Assembly: GCA_029582265.1 (NCBI GenBank)
Contig: CM055816.1
Coordinates: 91,665,204-91,729,203 of the forward strand
Length of the DNA: 64,000 nucleotides
Direction: 5' to 3'
Source of the DNA: Zoroaster sp. YZ-2022
Taxonomy: Eukaryota; Echinodermata; Asteroidea; Forcipulatida; Zoroasteridae
The notes beneath the pieces are model-generated. The model saw only the letters and a list, made by a program, of their open reading frames with translations, did not search any database and was not told where the DNA came from. Below are positions 1 through 9,521 of this stretch, piece after piece. Each line of letters starts with the position of its first letter. The stretch's first letter is position 1. A program made the translations under genes and the position numbers.

Positions 1-481
1 CGCACTGCATGTTGTTAACTGTGGGGAACGGGTTTCGTAACGGTATACTTAACGTCCTCAGTGGCATGTTCACTTGGGACCATTTTAGAAGATGAAACGT
101 AAACGTGTGCATAAATTATACGGATTTGACGTTACACGTATTGTGTTCAAAGTTGAACACAATAATTTATCATGTCACATTTGTATAATGCAAACCGTGA
201 TCGCAAACCTGGCATTTGTGCGTACGGGCCCCGCTAGTTCTTTAGGTTATTCGGACTGCATGCATTTACTCTTAACGTAAGTTGTTTTGTAAGTTCGCAC
301 AAAAAACACATCGAATGTTCTAACAATCTAATGTTCGTCAGTCATCTGATTAATCTGCCACCTGCTCAGAATATATGAACTTTAGCTTGGGCATCTCTCA
401 TGCTTTAAATTACAAAAAAAAAAAAAAACTACTCACTTTCGGTTCTTTTTTATGTTTTTTTATTTATTTTTTATTTTTTAG
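1..481. other. No gene seen; intron or upstream flank
   Basis: AT-rich sequence with a poly-A run near 414-429 and a T-rich tract just before 481 that serves as the polypyrimidine tract of the following exon. No coding signal or recognisable repeat was found. Confidence 0.5.
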
Positions 482-841
482 ATGAATGTGGTCGGCGTTC
501 TTACTTCATTTCATTCTGGCGCTATTCATTTATAACATCACCAGAGTACCCTCTCCAATATCCTTCTGGTATCGACTGTGTTTGGGAGATTAAACGCTTT
601 GGTGCAAATCCGATACTCGTGAAGGTTCTTAATTTTTCAAGTGAACACGCCCACGACATATTACAATTTGATGGAAGTACTCTAACTGGAGGTGAGATGG
701 TTTCTTTCATGCTGCACGGAACCACAAAAGTGCGGACCATGATGTTCAATTCGACCTTAGTGTTTGTGACATTCAGCTCTGATTCTACCGTGACGTATAC
801 TGGATTTCGCTTATTGTTGCTGGGTAACGTCTCGGCCACAA
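482..841 (+). CDS. CUB-domain exon of a CUB/LDLa/LRR receptor-like gene (gene A)
   Basis: The exon is preceded by a long T-rich tract ending in AG (480-481) and followed by GTAAGT (842). In phase 1 it stays open and encodes one complete CUB module of about 119 residues. It starts DECGRRSYF, has the typical SPEYPLQYPSGIDCVW segment (CUB signature of Tyr-Pro, Tyr and Cys-x-Trp), a central DILQFDG, and ends with VFVTFSSDSTVTYTGFRL, the usual F-x-SD...GF close. CUB modules are extracellular beta-sandwiches used for protein or glycan binding. The phase 1-1 borders are typical of shuffled extracellular modules and match the next LDLa exon. The upstream signal-peptide exon lies outside the window. 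Confidence 0.85.
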
Positions 842-1700
842 GTAAGTATTACCATATACTAGTAAGTATTACCATTATACTAATCATGCTTTTATAAAAG
901 CTCCAACATTATGTCTCTGAAACTTCTAACCGGAATTCCTGGTCAAAATTTACGAATAATCCGACCAACAGGAGGTGCAATTTAATGTGCTCGGTTGTTC
1001 CGTCAGACATAGTGTCAAATTATCGATTTTACTCATGAAAACATTTATAACAAAGGTACAGTGCCACCTAACGGTGACCTTAGAGAAAATCTGTTGACAT
1101 CGTTTGACCGACCTTGTTCAAGGAAACATTGGTAACAAGTTTCATGAAAATTGGCCGAAGGTCTTAGAAAATGTGGAGGTATCAGTATGTGCCGATTGTC
1201 CTCCAGGCGTGAGAAGAGAAATGAGTCAAGGACTGATATAAGTTCTCTTATTTGTAGCGCGCACGTATCCACTCTGCTGGGCGCTCAAGGCGCGGAAACA
1301 AAACAAAAAACATGAATGCAAACAATATACAATGATAGCATAGAAAGATACATGTACAAATATACATCATCTTTGAAGAATTGTGACATAAGATGAGTTT
1401 TAAGCAGCGACTTAAATATAGTTATACTATGACAAGATTTGAGTTTAGTTGGAAGATGAGTCTCGGAAACGCGACAGAAAAGACCTATCAACCCAGGTCC
1501 GTTTTGAAGTTGTTTTAACCTGTACACACAACTAAAAATAGTCTCCACATTGAGATCCATATAAAATTATTTATTCTAAATGTTTACAATGTTGTGAATA
1601 TTACCACAAATGAAATAGAAATGTCAACTTATTTTAACTTTCTATTTACCATGCAGTTGCAGCCCTCTGGATTAATCTCGTATGATTTATGCACTTACAG
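842..1700 (+). other. Intron of gene A
   Basis: Bounded by GTAAGT at 842 and ...TTACAG at 1700. Short unrelated ORFs occur on both strands, but none has domain character. No repeat was recognised. Confidence 0.6.
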
Positions 1701-1823
1701 ATGAATCATCTTGCCCGGAAGCCAGCCTTTTTGATTGTGGTGATGGCTCGTGTGTGTCACCCGATGCTAGATGCGATGGTTTCAGAGACTGTCAGATCTA
1801 TGGATTGGATGAGGGAGAATGTG
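1701..1823 (+). CDS. LDLa exon 1 of gene A
   Basis: A 123-bp phase 1-1 exon between CACTTACAG and GTAAGC. It encodes a class A LDL-receptor repeat with six cysteines (SCPEASLFDCGDGSCV, then ARCDGFRDC and DEGEC). The calcium-binding acidic cluster CDGxxDCxxxxDE is present. LDLa modules fold around calcium and bind ligand or act in receptor activation, as in relaxin-type receptors. Its position directly after CUB matches the order seen in the minus-strand paralogue (13653-29612). Confidence 0.85.
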
Positions 1824-1996
1824 GTAAGCAAATAAATATCTTAAACAAATCAACCGCGTTACTAAAAACGTCCTCGATAGAAATACGTGTATCAGCTTGA
1901 AAAACAATTTAAACATGGCGTGACTCTCTGTTGCTATTAGATGTCATAAATCTGTAATATCCATATAAGGAGCGCTTATGGTTATCAAACACTAAC

Positions 1997-2262
1997 AATT
2001 TGTCCCTAATTTGCCATAATGACCAATCCTAAATTAAATTGGCATAGTGACCAATGCGGTATTGGTCACTTTGCCAAATTACAAAAATAGCCAGTTAGAG
2101 CATTCGTCATTTGAATGCATGCTCTATCTCCAAAACTATAAGGAATACATGCATGTGGATTAGATACAATGGTAGGGTCTCTTCCTGAATGTACTAATGG
2201 GCGGGAAAACTTAAAATTGAAAAAAGTCTGATTGGTTACTATGGCAAATTAGGGACAAATTA
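1997..2262. mobile_element. MITE 1, 266 bp foldback
   Basis: The ends AATTTGTCCCTAATTTGCC (1997 on) and its reverse complement (to 2262) form terminal inverted repeats of more than 20 bp, with a second inner inverted pair around GGTCACTTTGCCAAATT. There is no coding capacity. It lies in the intron between the two LDLa exons of gene A. The superfamily is not assigned. Confidence 0.7.
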
Positions 2263-2268
2263 TTTACA

Positions 2269-2418
2269 GGTCAAAACGAGTCGACTGTTTTTGACTGGTA
2301 AAAGCATTGTCTGGTATTGTTCAGAGTGGTCAAAATGACAGTCAAAAACCAGTCAAAAATGTCCCTGTGTGCACATGTGGGTCAACAGTTAAAACAGGCC
2401 GTTGACTGGTTTTGACCT
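2269..2418. mobile_element. MITE 2, ~150 bp foldback
   Basis: It begins AGGTCAAAAC and ends GTTTTGACCT. The arms continue imperfectly with AGTC/GACT motifs, and the core is rich in AGTCAAAAA repeats. It sits only 6 bp from MITE 1. The boundaries are less certain than for the neighbours. Confidence 0.5.
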
Positions 2419-2454
2419 CTACAGCAACTAAAGTGCATCAATAGTAGGAGGGTT

Positions 2455-2800
2455 CTAAATAACGAAGTGCTCAATATAGTGCTAATTTTAGCACTTTTTA
2501 GGAGCTTGTATAATGACTGCACTTGAGGTGCTAAATTTCAGCACTTCATTTTTAGAGTGCATGTACAGATTGCGCCCGAAATACTGAACATAGCACCTCA
2601 AGTGTTAATTTTAGCACTTGTTACGAGCTTATATAATGACTGCACTTGAGGTACTATATTTAGCACTTCGATTTTAGAGTACATATACAAAGTACACTCA
2701 AAGTGCTGAATATGGCACCTCGAGTGCTAATTTTAGCACTTTTTAGGAGCTTGTATAATGACTGCACTTGAGGTGCTATATTCAGCACTTCGTTATTTAG
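2455..2800. mobile_element. MITE 3 with perfect 17-bp TIRs and internal tandem units
   Basis: CTAAATAACGAAGTGCT at 2455-2471 is exactly inverted at 2784-2800. The inside consists of three related ~120-bp units, each with GAGCTTGTATAATGACTGCACTTGAGG (last two blocks conserved) and GTGCTA/TAGCAC inverted pairs, so the whole element can fold into nested hairpins. It is non-coding. Confidence 0.7.
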
Positions 2801-2936
2801 AGTGCAGGAATTTTGACTGTCTACCTTAGAGGTCTTGTGTGGGGCTGCTGGCAAGTATATTGAAGAAATTGCGTTGTGTTATTAAGAGTCATATCCATAA
2901 ACGAATCTTCAGTAAAACAAAAAAACTAATAATATA

Positions 2937-3209
2937 CACCTACTGGCCAAAAGTATTGCAACATGAATTTGTATGAGACATTGTCTAGACGGATGGCTGC
3001 AATTATCAGGTCACGTGGTTACCCGACAAAGTATTGAAGGACTTTGTTTCCGTGCAAGAACAGTAAAAAAGAACATTGACTTCAATACACAGGCACTTTC
3101 AAGAAGTCTTAAGTAGTATAAATAAAATAAAATAAATTATTGTAACACAGTTCTCCAAACTGAACTTTGGTGTGAACTTCAATGTTGCAATACTTATGGC
3201 CAGTTAGTG
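2937..3209. mobile_element. Tc1/mariner-derived MITE
   Basis: TA dinucleotides at 2935-2936 and 3210-3211 flank ends starting CAC and ending GTG. The TIRs contain CTGGCCAAAAGTATTGCAAC and its near-exact inverse (one mismatch). TA target duplication plus a CACTGGCCA-like end is characteristic of Tc1/mariner elements. At 273 bp and with no ORF it is non-autonomous. Confidence 0.75.
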
Positions 3210-3331
3210 TAGATTTGATTTGTATGCCCTTACATTAATATCGTCTATGGCGATAACACCATGTGGTTTGGTTCTCAACTATCTCGAAGTGATGTTTTGG
3301 TACTGATAAGAATGTTTAGGTATTCTGTACA

Positions 3332-3508
3332 CACTAAGAAATAATGGTTCAAATCTGCACCCATATCGTTGATACAATAGCAGCAATGTGTGCCTCCCCT
3401 ACGGGTGCAGATTTGCTCCTTTGAGGGTGCAAATCTGCAAATGAGGGTGCTATTGTATCAACGATATGCACCTATATGGGTGCAGATTTGAACCATTATT
3501 TCTTAGTG
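3332..3508. mobile_element. MITE 5, 177 bp long-hairpin element
   Basis: The ends CACTAAGAAATAATGG and CCATTATTTCTTAGTG begin arms of about 35 bp with perfect complementarity. The arms resume after a ~10-bp insertion (CGTTGATACAATAGCA), so nearly the whole element folds on itself. It is non-coding. Confidence 0.75.
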
Positions 3509-3535
3509 GCTGTAGTCATCGTAAGCAGACTATTA

Positions 3536-3605
3536 GGCCAAAAAAAGGTCTCCGGTTTCTGGTGTCCGCGTGCGTCGCCTCAGACCAGCACATCGGCATG
3601 TTTTT
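3536..3605. repeat. Dispersed repeat, GGCC...CTCCGG...CGGCATG end
   Basis: The segment AGGCCAAAAAAAGGTCTCC through CATCGGCATG is recognisably repeated, in either orientation, near 7935-8010 and 10500-10575, and its partner end is found near 5640-5712 and 10285-10315. Class unknown. Confidence 0.5.
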
Positions 3606-3619
3606 TTAGGTGTTCGGTA

Positions 3620-4440
3620 TGCACCCGAAACACCTATTGTTTTTGTTCGTTTTTTTCTTCTCCTTCTTCTTCTCCGGATCGATTGTCTACAAAAAAACAC
3701 ATACTTGCAAACTTCACATGAACTTCAAACTTGGCATATACTTAGAACTTAAAACGTAGATGAAACATAATTTGTGACGTCATGATTAGGATATCAGATA
3801 TCGAATTACGATAAATCAAAGTTTAATAATTAAAAAAATCATATCTCAACAACCACAAGGGGTAAATTCACAATTTTTATACCATTGTACAGATCGTTAA
3901 TTGTCAAAAAATATTTACAAAAAGATGACCCCAATTTGACCTTACTTCCTGTCCAAACCGGAAGTCAAAGTTTAATATTTAAAAAATCATATCTCAACAA
4001 CCACAAGAGGTAAATTCACAATTGTTGTACCATTGCACAGATCGTTGATTGTCAAAAAATATTTACAAAAAGATGACCCCAATTTGACCTTACTTCCTGT
4101 CCAAACCGGAAGTCAAAGTTTAATATTTAAAAAAATCCTATCTCAACAACCACAAGAGGTAAATTGAAATTTTTGCACCATTGTATAGATTGTTAATTGT
4201 CGAAACATATTTACACAAAGGTGACCCCAATTTGACCTTACTTCCTGTCCAAACCGGAAGTCAAAGTTTAATATTAAAATAATTTCTAAATTCAGTATTG
4301 TATTGTATTCAAATAAACTTCTCGCGAGAACTTCAACAGACGTTAACATTTGACTTTCTACAACACTTCAAATTGATGACGTCATCATTTTAACTTCAAC
4401 CGAACACCTAGTTTTTGTTGTGACATAAACTTATATCTAG
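3620..4440 (+). repeat. ~148-bp-monomer repeat family, copy 1 (3 monomers)
   Basis: The head has TCTCCGGATCGATTGTCTAC and a TGACGTCA at 3775-3782. It is followed by three ~148-150 bp monomers (each: AATCATATCTCAACAACCAC, a GATCGTTAATTGTC core, then ACTTCCTGTCCAAACCGGAAGT), and a tail with CTCGCGAGAACTTCAAC, a second TGACGTCA at 4377-4384 and CCGAACACCTAG. No ORF. The same family recurs at 4441-5392, 41690-43800 and 46860-47532. Tandem internal repeats plus small hairpins near the ends would fit a Helentron-type non-autonomous element, but this is weak. Confidence 0.7.
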
Positions 4441-5392
4441 TTTTGTTCTTCTTCTTCTCCGGATAGATTGTCTACAAAAGAACACATACTTGCAAACTTC
4501 ACATGAACTTGAAACTTGGCATATACTTAGAACTTAACACGTAGATGAAACAGAATTTGTGACAAGAATTTGTGACGTCATGATGAGGTCATCAGATATC
4601 GAATGACGATAAATCAAAGTTTAATATTTAAAAACATCATATCTCAACAACCACAAGAGGTAAATTCACAATTCTTTTACCATTATACAGATCGTTTATT
4701 GGCAAAAATATTTACAAAAACGTGACCCCAATTTGACCTTACTTCCTGTTCAAAACGGAAGTCAAAATTTAATATTTAAAAAATCATATCTCAACAACCA
4801 CAAGAGGTAATTTGACATTTTTTGCACCATTGTATAGATTGTTAATTGTCCAAAAATATTTACACAAAGGTGACCCCAATTTGACTTTACTTCTTGTCCA
4901 AACCGGAAGTCAAAGTTTAATATTAAAAAAAATCATATCTCAACAACCACAAGAGGTAAATTCACAGTTTTTGCACCATTGTACAGATTGTTAATTGTCA
5001 AAAGTATTTACAAAAACATGACCCCAATTAGGCCTTTACTTCCTGTCCAAACCGGAAGTCAAAGTTTAATATTTAAAAAAATCATATCTCAACAACCACA
5101 AGTGGTAAATTCACAATCTTTCCACCATTGTATTGATTGTTAATTGTCGAAAATGATTTACACAAAGGTGACCCCAATTTGACCTTTACTTCCTATCCAA
5201 ACTGGAAGTGAAAGTTTAATATTAAAATAATTTCTAAATTCAGTATTGTATTGTATTCAAATAAACTTCTCGCGAGAACTTCAACAGACGTTAACATTTG
5301 ACTTTCTCCAACACTTCGAATTGATGACGTCATCATTATAACTTCAACCGAACACCTAGTTTTTGTTGTGACAAAAACTTATATCTAGTTTT
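4441..5392 (+). repeat. ~148-bp-monomer repeat family, copy 2 (4 monomers)
   Basis: Arranged head to tail with copy 1. It repeats the TCTCCGGATAGATTGTCTAC head, carries TGACGTCA at 4573-4580, four monomers, the CTCGCGAGAACTTC tail and TGACGTCA at 5325-5332, and ends in a poly-T run. Small indels and substitutions separate it from copy 1. Confidence 0.7.
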
Positions 5393-5414
5393 TTTTTTTT
5401 TTTTTTTTTTTTAA

Positions 5415-5712
5415 TTTGTTTGTTTGCTTTGTTTTTTGTTTTGCTATGAAACCGTGTCCAATAACAGCCAAAATTGCTGGATCGATTGGGGGTATGAACA
5501 TTTGCCCAATTTGTGATGCCTCTCTTAGCCACCATACATTGTACAATTATGCAATATTTGGCCCCCGCGTATACATCTATCACGTACATTTGTGTTTTCT
5601 TGTTGGCAACTAAACAAATTAAATAAATAAATTTAAAAAAAGCGTCACCGCACCGATTTTGAAGTCAACCAATGACCAGAAATCGGAGACTTTTTTGGCC
5701 TTAGTTCTTTCA
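5415..5712. repeat. Dispersed repeat shared with 10285-10575 and 14034-14170
   Basis: Contains CCTCTCTTAGCCACCATAC, a CCCCGCGTATACATC stretch, TGTTGGCAACTAAAC and a GCGTCACCGCACCGATTTTG end. The same blocks appear inverted at 10285-10440 and direct at 14070-14170. No coding potential. Class not assigned. Confidence 0.55.
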
Positions 5713-5768
5713 GCGAATATTTTCTTGATATATGGCTATATTTTTCCCCCTCTGCTTTCCCTATTTAG

Positions 5769-5891
5769 AATACATTCACTGCCCTGACTCATACCGCTGT
5801 AATAACTCCTCGGTATGCATCCATTGGGCGCTGGTGTGTGACGGCGGACAGGACTGCCCACATCAAGACGATGAGACCGACATGCAATGCG
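5769..5891 (+). CDS. LDLa exon 2 of gene A
   Basis: A 123-bp phase 1-1 exon between CCCTATTTAG and GTATTA. It encodes HCPDSYRCNNSSVC, then LVCDGGQDCPHQDDETDMQC, a six-cysteine LDLa repeat with the acidic calcium-site residues. It is closer to the minus-strand exon at 13653-13769 (CPxxYxC...CIxW...VCDG...DDET) than to LDLa exon 1, so the two genes appear to share exon order by descent. Confidence 0.85.
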
Positions 5892-6096
5892 GTATTATTT
5901 CCATCAGTATATTAAAAATATTTAACATATTCATATTTTTCTTTTTAACCTTCCCTTATTCACGATAAATACAAAAGTGAGGCTGTAATTCTCACAACCA
6001 TACTCTGTAGCTTACAGCAAGAAGGCCCAATAATCTGAAGTTCCAAAGAAAAGTTCATTCCTGACACAAGGAATAAATAAATGGATGTAGCTATTT

Positions 6097-6977
6097 CCAT
6101 TAATTCAAAGAGAGTAAGCATACTCATGGAAGCAGTTTTGCCAGCATCACCAATGCTGTACCTTCCCTTCAATGTATATCTTTATTCAAAGAGAGTAAGC
6201 ATATACTTATAGAAGCAGTTTCGCCAGCATCACCAATGCTGTACCTTCCCTTCAATGTATATCTTGATTCAAAGAGAGTAAGCATACTAATAGAAGCAGT
6301 TTTGCCAACATTACCAATGTTGTACCTTTCCTTTAATGTATATCTTGATTCAAAGAGAGTAAGCATACTCATAGAAGCAGTTTTGCCAACATTACCAATG
6401 TTGTACCTTCCCTTCAATGTATATCTTGATTCAAAGAGAGTAAGCATACTCATAGAAGCAGTTTGGCCAACATTACCAATGTTGTACCTTCCCTTTAATG
6501 TATATCTTGATTCAAAGAGAGTAAGCATACTCATAGAAGCTGTTTTGTCAACATTACCAATGCTGTGCCTTCCCTGTAATGTATATCTTGATTCAAAGAG
6601 AGTAAGCATACTCACAGAAGCAGTTTTGCCAACATTACCAATGCTGTGCCTTCCCTTCAATGTATATCTTGATTCAAAGAGAGTAAGCATACTCATAGAA
6701 GCAGTTTTGCCACCATTACCAATGTTGTACCTTCCCTTTAATGTACATCTTGATTCAAAGAGGGTAAGCATACTCATGGAAGCAGTTTTGCCAACATTAC
6801 CAATGCTGTACCTTCCCTTCAATGTATATCTTGATTCAAAGTGAGTAAGCATACTCATAGAAGCAGTTTGGCCAACATTACCAATGCTGTACCTTCCCTT
6901 CAATGTATATCTTGATTCAAAGAGAGTGAGCATACTCATAGAAGCAGTTTGGCCAACATTACCAATGCTGTATGTTC
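6097..6977. repeat. 81-bp minisatellite, ~11 units, in gene A intron
   Basis: Units begin with TTCAAAGAGAGTAAGC at 6104, 6185, 6268, 6349, 6430, 6511, 6592, 6673, 6754, 6835 and 6916. Ten of the eleven steps are exactly 81 bp and one is 83 bp. Because 81 is a multiple of three, both strands stay open over most of the array: 6236-6844 (+) with a 27-residue period containing VYLDSKRVSILIEAVLP, and 6169-6939 (-) with a period containing SMLTLFESRYTLKGRYSIG. There is no independent evidence of translation. It lies between the LDLa 2 and LRR-cap exons, so it is intronic. Confidence 0.85.
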
Positions 6978-7070
6978 CCTTTAGTATAAGATACCATAAT
7001 GTCTTCTAACGGTTAAATGTGTATTTTGGTTTTAATTCTAAGACGTTTTTCCTTCCTCTTGTTCATGCAG

Positions 7071-7188
7071 TTAAGCGATGTCCAGAAAACTGCAAATTGC
7101 CCAATCCCGACTACGGACTCCACGTCTCTTGTAAGGATGGTTGGAACCAGTTAACTATCAGTGACATTGTAAAAAGAACGGAGCAACT
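7071..7188 (+). CDS. LRR N-terminal cap exon of gene A
   Basis: Starts after CTTGTTCATGCAG and ends at GTAAGT, entering in phase 1 and leaving in phase 2. It encodes KRCPENCKLPNPDYGLHVSC followed by WNQLTISDIVKRTEQL. The CPxxC...C pattern, followed by the shift to phase 2 used by the LRR exons, fits an LRRNT cap. In LGR/RXFP-type and mollusc GRL101-type receptors the LDLa modules are likewise followed by an LRR domain and then a seven-helix region. The helices are not in this window. Confidence 0.7.
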
Positions 7189-7934
7189 GTAAGTACGGAG
7201 AAAGGTTCTAGACTATATCGCATTCCCTGATCTGCGCGTGCTCCTCATTATGGACCATAGACGACTTTTCAAATAGGCGCACGCTTTGCATCTCGGTTTA
7301 GCTGGTGATCATTGTTCACATTTCCCCGTACGTTAGTCAGCAATCTACAATCTACGTAGTTGCGTATTTAACAAAAGCATGGATAACTGTTATTCAATGT
7401 GGTTGTAACATTGGTAGACATATCGTCGCAGTTTTCAGGAAGTGACGAATTGCTAAAAAAAATCATGTTTTTTTAATGAGTTTAGTCAATATTTGGACTG
7501 TTATCTTTCATTTCACCGAGTTTTAATCCTCAAAACTATCTAGTTTTAATTCTCAAAACTATCTAGTTTTCTAATTAAGGTAATGAATTTTTTGGTAAAA
7601 TTTAAGTCATCTGTGGTTTTAAGTGACCGATTGCAGCCTTGTGCATGTATTACTGCATGTATTTTATGCGAACGGCATGTTTTTAAGTTTTCACGAAGTG
7701 ACACAATTCGATCACGCCACACGTGTGTTCCACGAAGTTGACGCGTGTCCCTATACTAATGCACGGGAAACGTCAATTCGTGAAAATGTGATAACAGCAT
7801 GTGCAGTTTTCACGAAGTGACTGTTTGGTTTATAAGTATGTTACTCGTTTATAGTTATTTTCAGCGCGTCAGAACTCTAATCGATCCAGGAATTTTGGCT
7901 GCAATTGGACATTGTTTCATAGCCAATAAAAAAG

Positions 7935-8010
7935 AACACTGAACATGCCGATGCACGGGTCTGAGGTGACGTGCGCGGAAACCAGAACCCAGAAACTTTT
8001 ATGGCCTTAA
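7935..8010. repeat. Dispersed repeat end (ATGCCGATGCACGGG...GGCC)
   Basis: Matches 10500-10575 and the inverse of 3536-3605: ACATGCCGATGCACGGGTCT, then GCGCGGAAACCAGA and TTTATGGCC. It lies in the gene A intron before the first LRR exon. Nothing else was recognised between 7189 and 8235. Confidence 0.5.
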
Positions 8011-8235
8011 CAATAAATAAACTACTTTTCCTTCACTGAATAATTCCTAGGTGAGGTATGCGTCAAAGCTAAATTGGTTTACCTAGAATTGTTTTTAAAG
8101 AGATCATAGCTAGTTTTGAAATATAATGTAAAATTGATATTGATCTCCTTTACTAGTGTTAACACAGACCTTTATATATGTTACGTATCATGAATGACTG
8201 GTCATAATTCTTGTTGTGACTCATTTTATTTGCAG

Positions 8236-8307
8236 TGAGTTATCGGGTGGAAATGTCAGTGTTCTGCCAACTGGACTTTTTAAGGAATTCTCATTCTTAA
8301 AAACATT
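8236..8307 (+). CDS. LRR exon 1 of gene A
   Basis: Exactly 72 bp, phase 2-2, between TTATTTGCAG and GTAAGT. It encodes one 24-residue leucine-rich repeat, ELSGGNVSVLPTGLFKEFSF followed by LKTL. One LRR per 72-bp phase-2 exon is the known gene structure of LGR/RXFP glycoprotein-hormone and relaxin receptor families, which supports reading gene A as a receptor of that general type. Confidence 0.8.
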
Positions 8308-8380
8308 GTAAGTGGTCATAATTTCTTCTTTTAAATTAACGCAAGAATACACTGTTGGTTAAAATGTTATCATAAGGGAT

Positions 8381-8628
8381 GAGGGCCAAAGTCATGGTAC
8401 AGCCAAGCCTTTGAGAAGCCTTGCCAGGCCCAGGCTTTGACCAGGCCTACTGGCCTATATAATGAGATCTGCTTGCCTGGGCTAGGCCCTCCAGAAGCCC
8501 AGGTAATGTTGATTGGCAGGTACTGTATTGTTACAGGATTAGGACTCACAAAAGACACTTAGGAGGCCAGGTAGCCTGGGCCTGGCTGGGCTTCTGAAAG
8601 GCTTGGCTGTACCATAACTTTGGCCCTC
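8381..8628. mobile_element. MITE 6, ~248 bp foldback rich in GGCC
   Basis: GAGGGCCAAAGTCATGGTAC at the left is inverted (one or two mismatches) at the right end, GTACCATAACTTTGGCCCTC. The arms extend for about 65-70 bp with blocks such as AAGCCTTTGAGAAGCC and CCAGGCCCAGGC. No ORF of interest. It sits in the intron between the two LRR exons. Confidence 0.7.
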
Positions 8629-8943
8629 CTCCCTAAGTATTATACATAATGCACAACACAAACTAGTCACCAGTAACAGCGAATAAACTCAAATACCCAC
8701 TGGAGAAAAACTATCATTTGAAGAGAACAGTGGATGAAGTTGGTCTCGTTTTGAAACACTATATAATTCTCCCTCGAAAATTGTTGAATTGCTTTCACTG
8801 TTCGGATGCAAATCACTTTTGAAATATTAAAATTATGTTGTTTGGACCCTGACATTATTTTTTAATTAATCGCTGAAAGAGTAAACATTTTAGGTGTCAG
8901 TTCTTTATAGATTGGTGAAATTCTTGCGTCGGGAGATAAACAA

Positions 8944-9133
8944 TTGATTTAATTTTGCCCTACACCGACGTGTGTATAGCACTGTATATTCAGTGCTTTC
9001 CGAGTGTCTGTGAAAAACCGAGGTCGTGGGTTCGAATCCTGCCCGAGTCGCCTGTGTAGCTTTTCACAGACACCCGGGAAGCACTGAGTATACAGTGCTA
9101 TACACACGTCGGTGTAGGGCAAAATTAAATCAA
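8944..9133. mobile_element. MITE 7, 190 bp palindrome with a tRNA T-arm-like core
   Basis: Arms of about 70 bp (TTGATTTAATTTTGCCCTAC at left, exact inverse at right, including ATAGCACTGTATA and TGTCTGTGAAAA) enclose a short centre with GTGGGTTCGAATCCTGC, which looks like a tRNA T-stem/loop and pol III B box. A diverged relative of one end lies at 61470-61500. It is non-coding. Confidence 0.75.
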
Positions 9134-9323
9134 GTGTCAGTTCTTGTTAGCCAAACTCTGTGGACAAACCTTGTTTTGCAATTTCATTAAATGGCATTTC
9201 ATTTCAAGTGACACACGTGTATGTATTAAACTGTACAAACAATGCGCGCTGTGTTGTTCGCACGGTGGCTCAAATTAACTTCATATGAAGGTTTTTAAAG
9301 GACGCTACTATGTTTTCTCTTAG

Positions 9324-9395
9324 ATCGCTTGTCAACAACGGTATCTGTACAATTGCACCTGGAACATTCGATGGTCTACAAAACCTAACTTTCTT
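9324..9395 (+). CDS. LRR exon 2 of gene A
   Basis: Exactly 72 bp, phase 2-2, between TTTCTCTTAG and GTAAGT. It encodes SLVNNGICTIAPGTFDGLQN then LTFL, a canonical LRR with N in the NxL-type position and the APGTFxGLxNL motif of typical extracellular LRRs. The gene then enters the sequence gap, and no further plus-strand LRR exons were found beyond it. Confidence 0.8.
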
Positions 9396-9521
9396 GTAAG
9401 TTTCCACTACCGTTCTTTTTATTCGTCCCTTTAATTCAAAACTATCAGGATCAGTCAGAAAACAGAAGATGTAGGTACCTGTATCGGCTGTATATAAAAG
9501 TAACCTGTATCGCCTGTATAA

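Noticed and set aside
92..280. 62-codon ORF at the left edge
   Set aside because: No domain, no splice context linking it to the CUB exon, composition of random ORF.
9000..9060. A tRNA gene
   Set aside because: Only a T-arm/B-box-like piece is present at the centre of a MITE; no acceptor, D or anticodon arm can be drawn.
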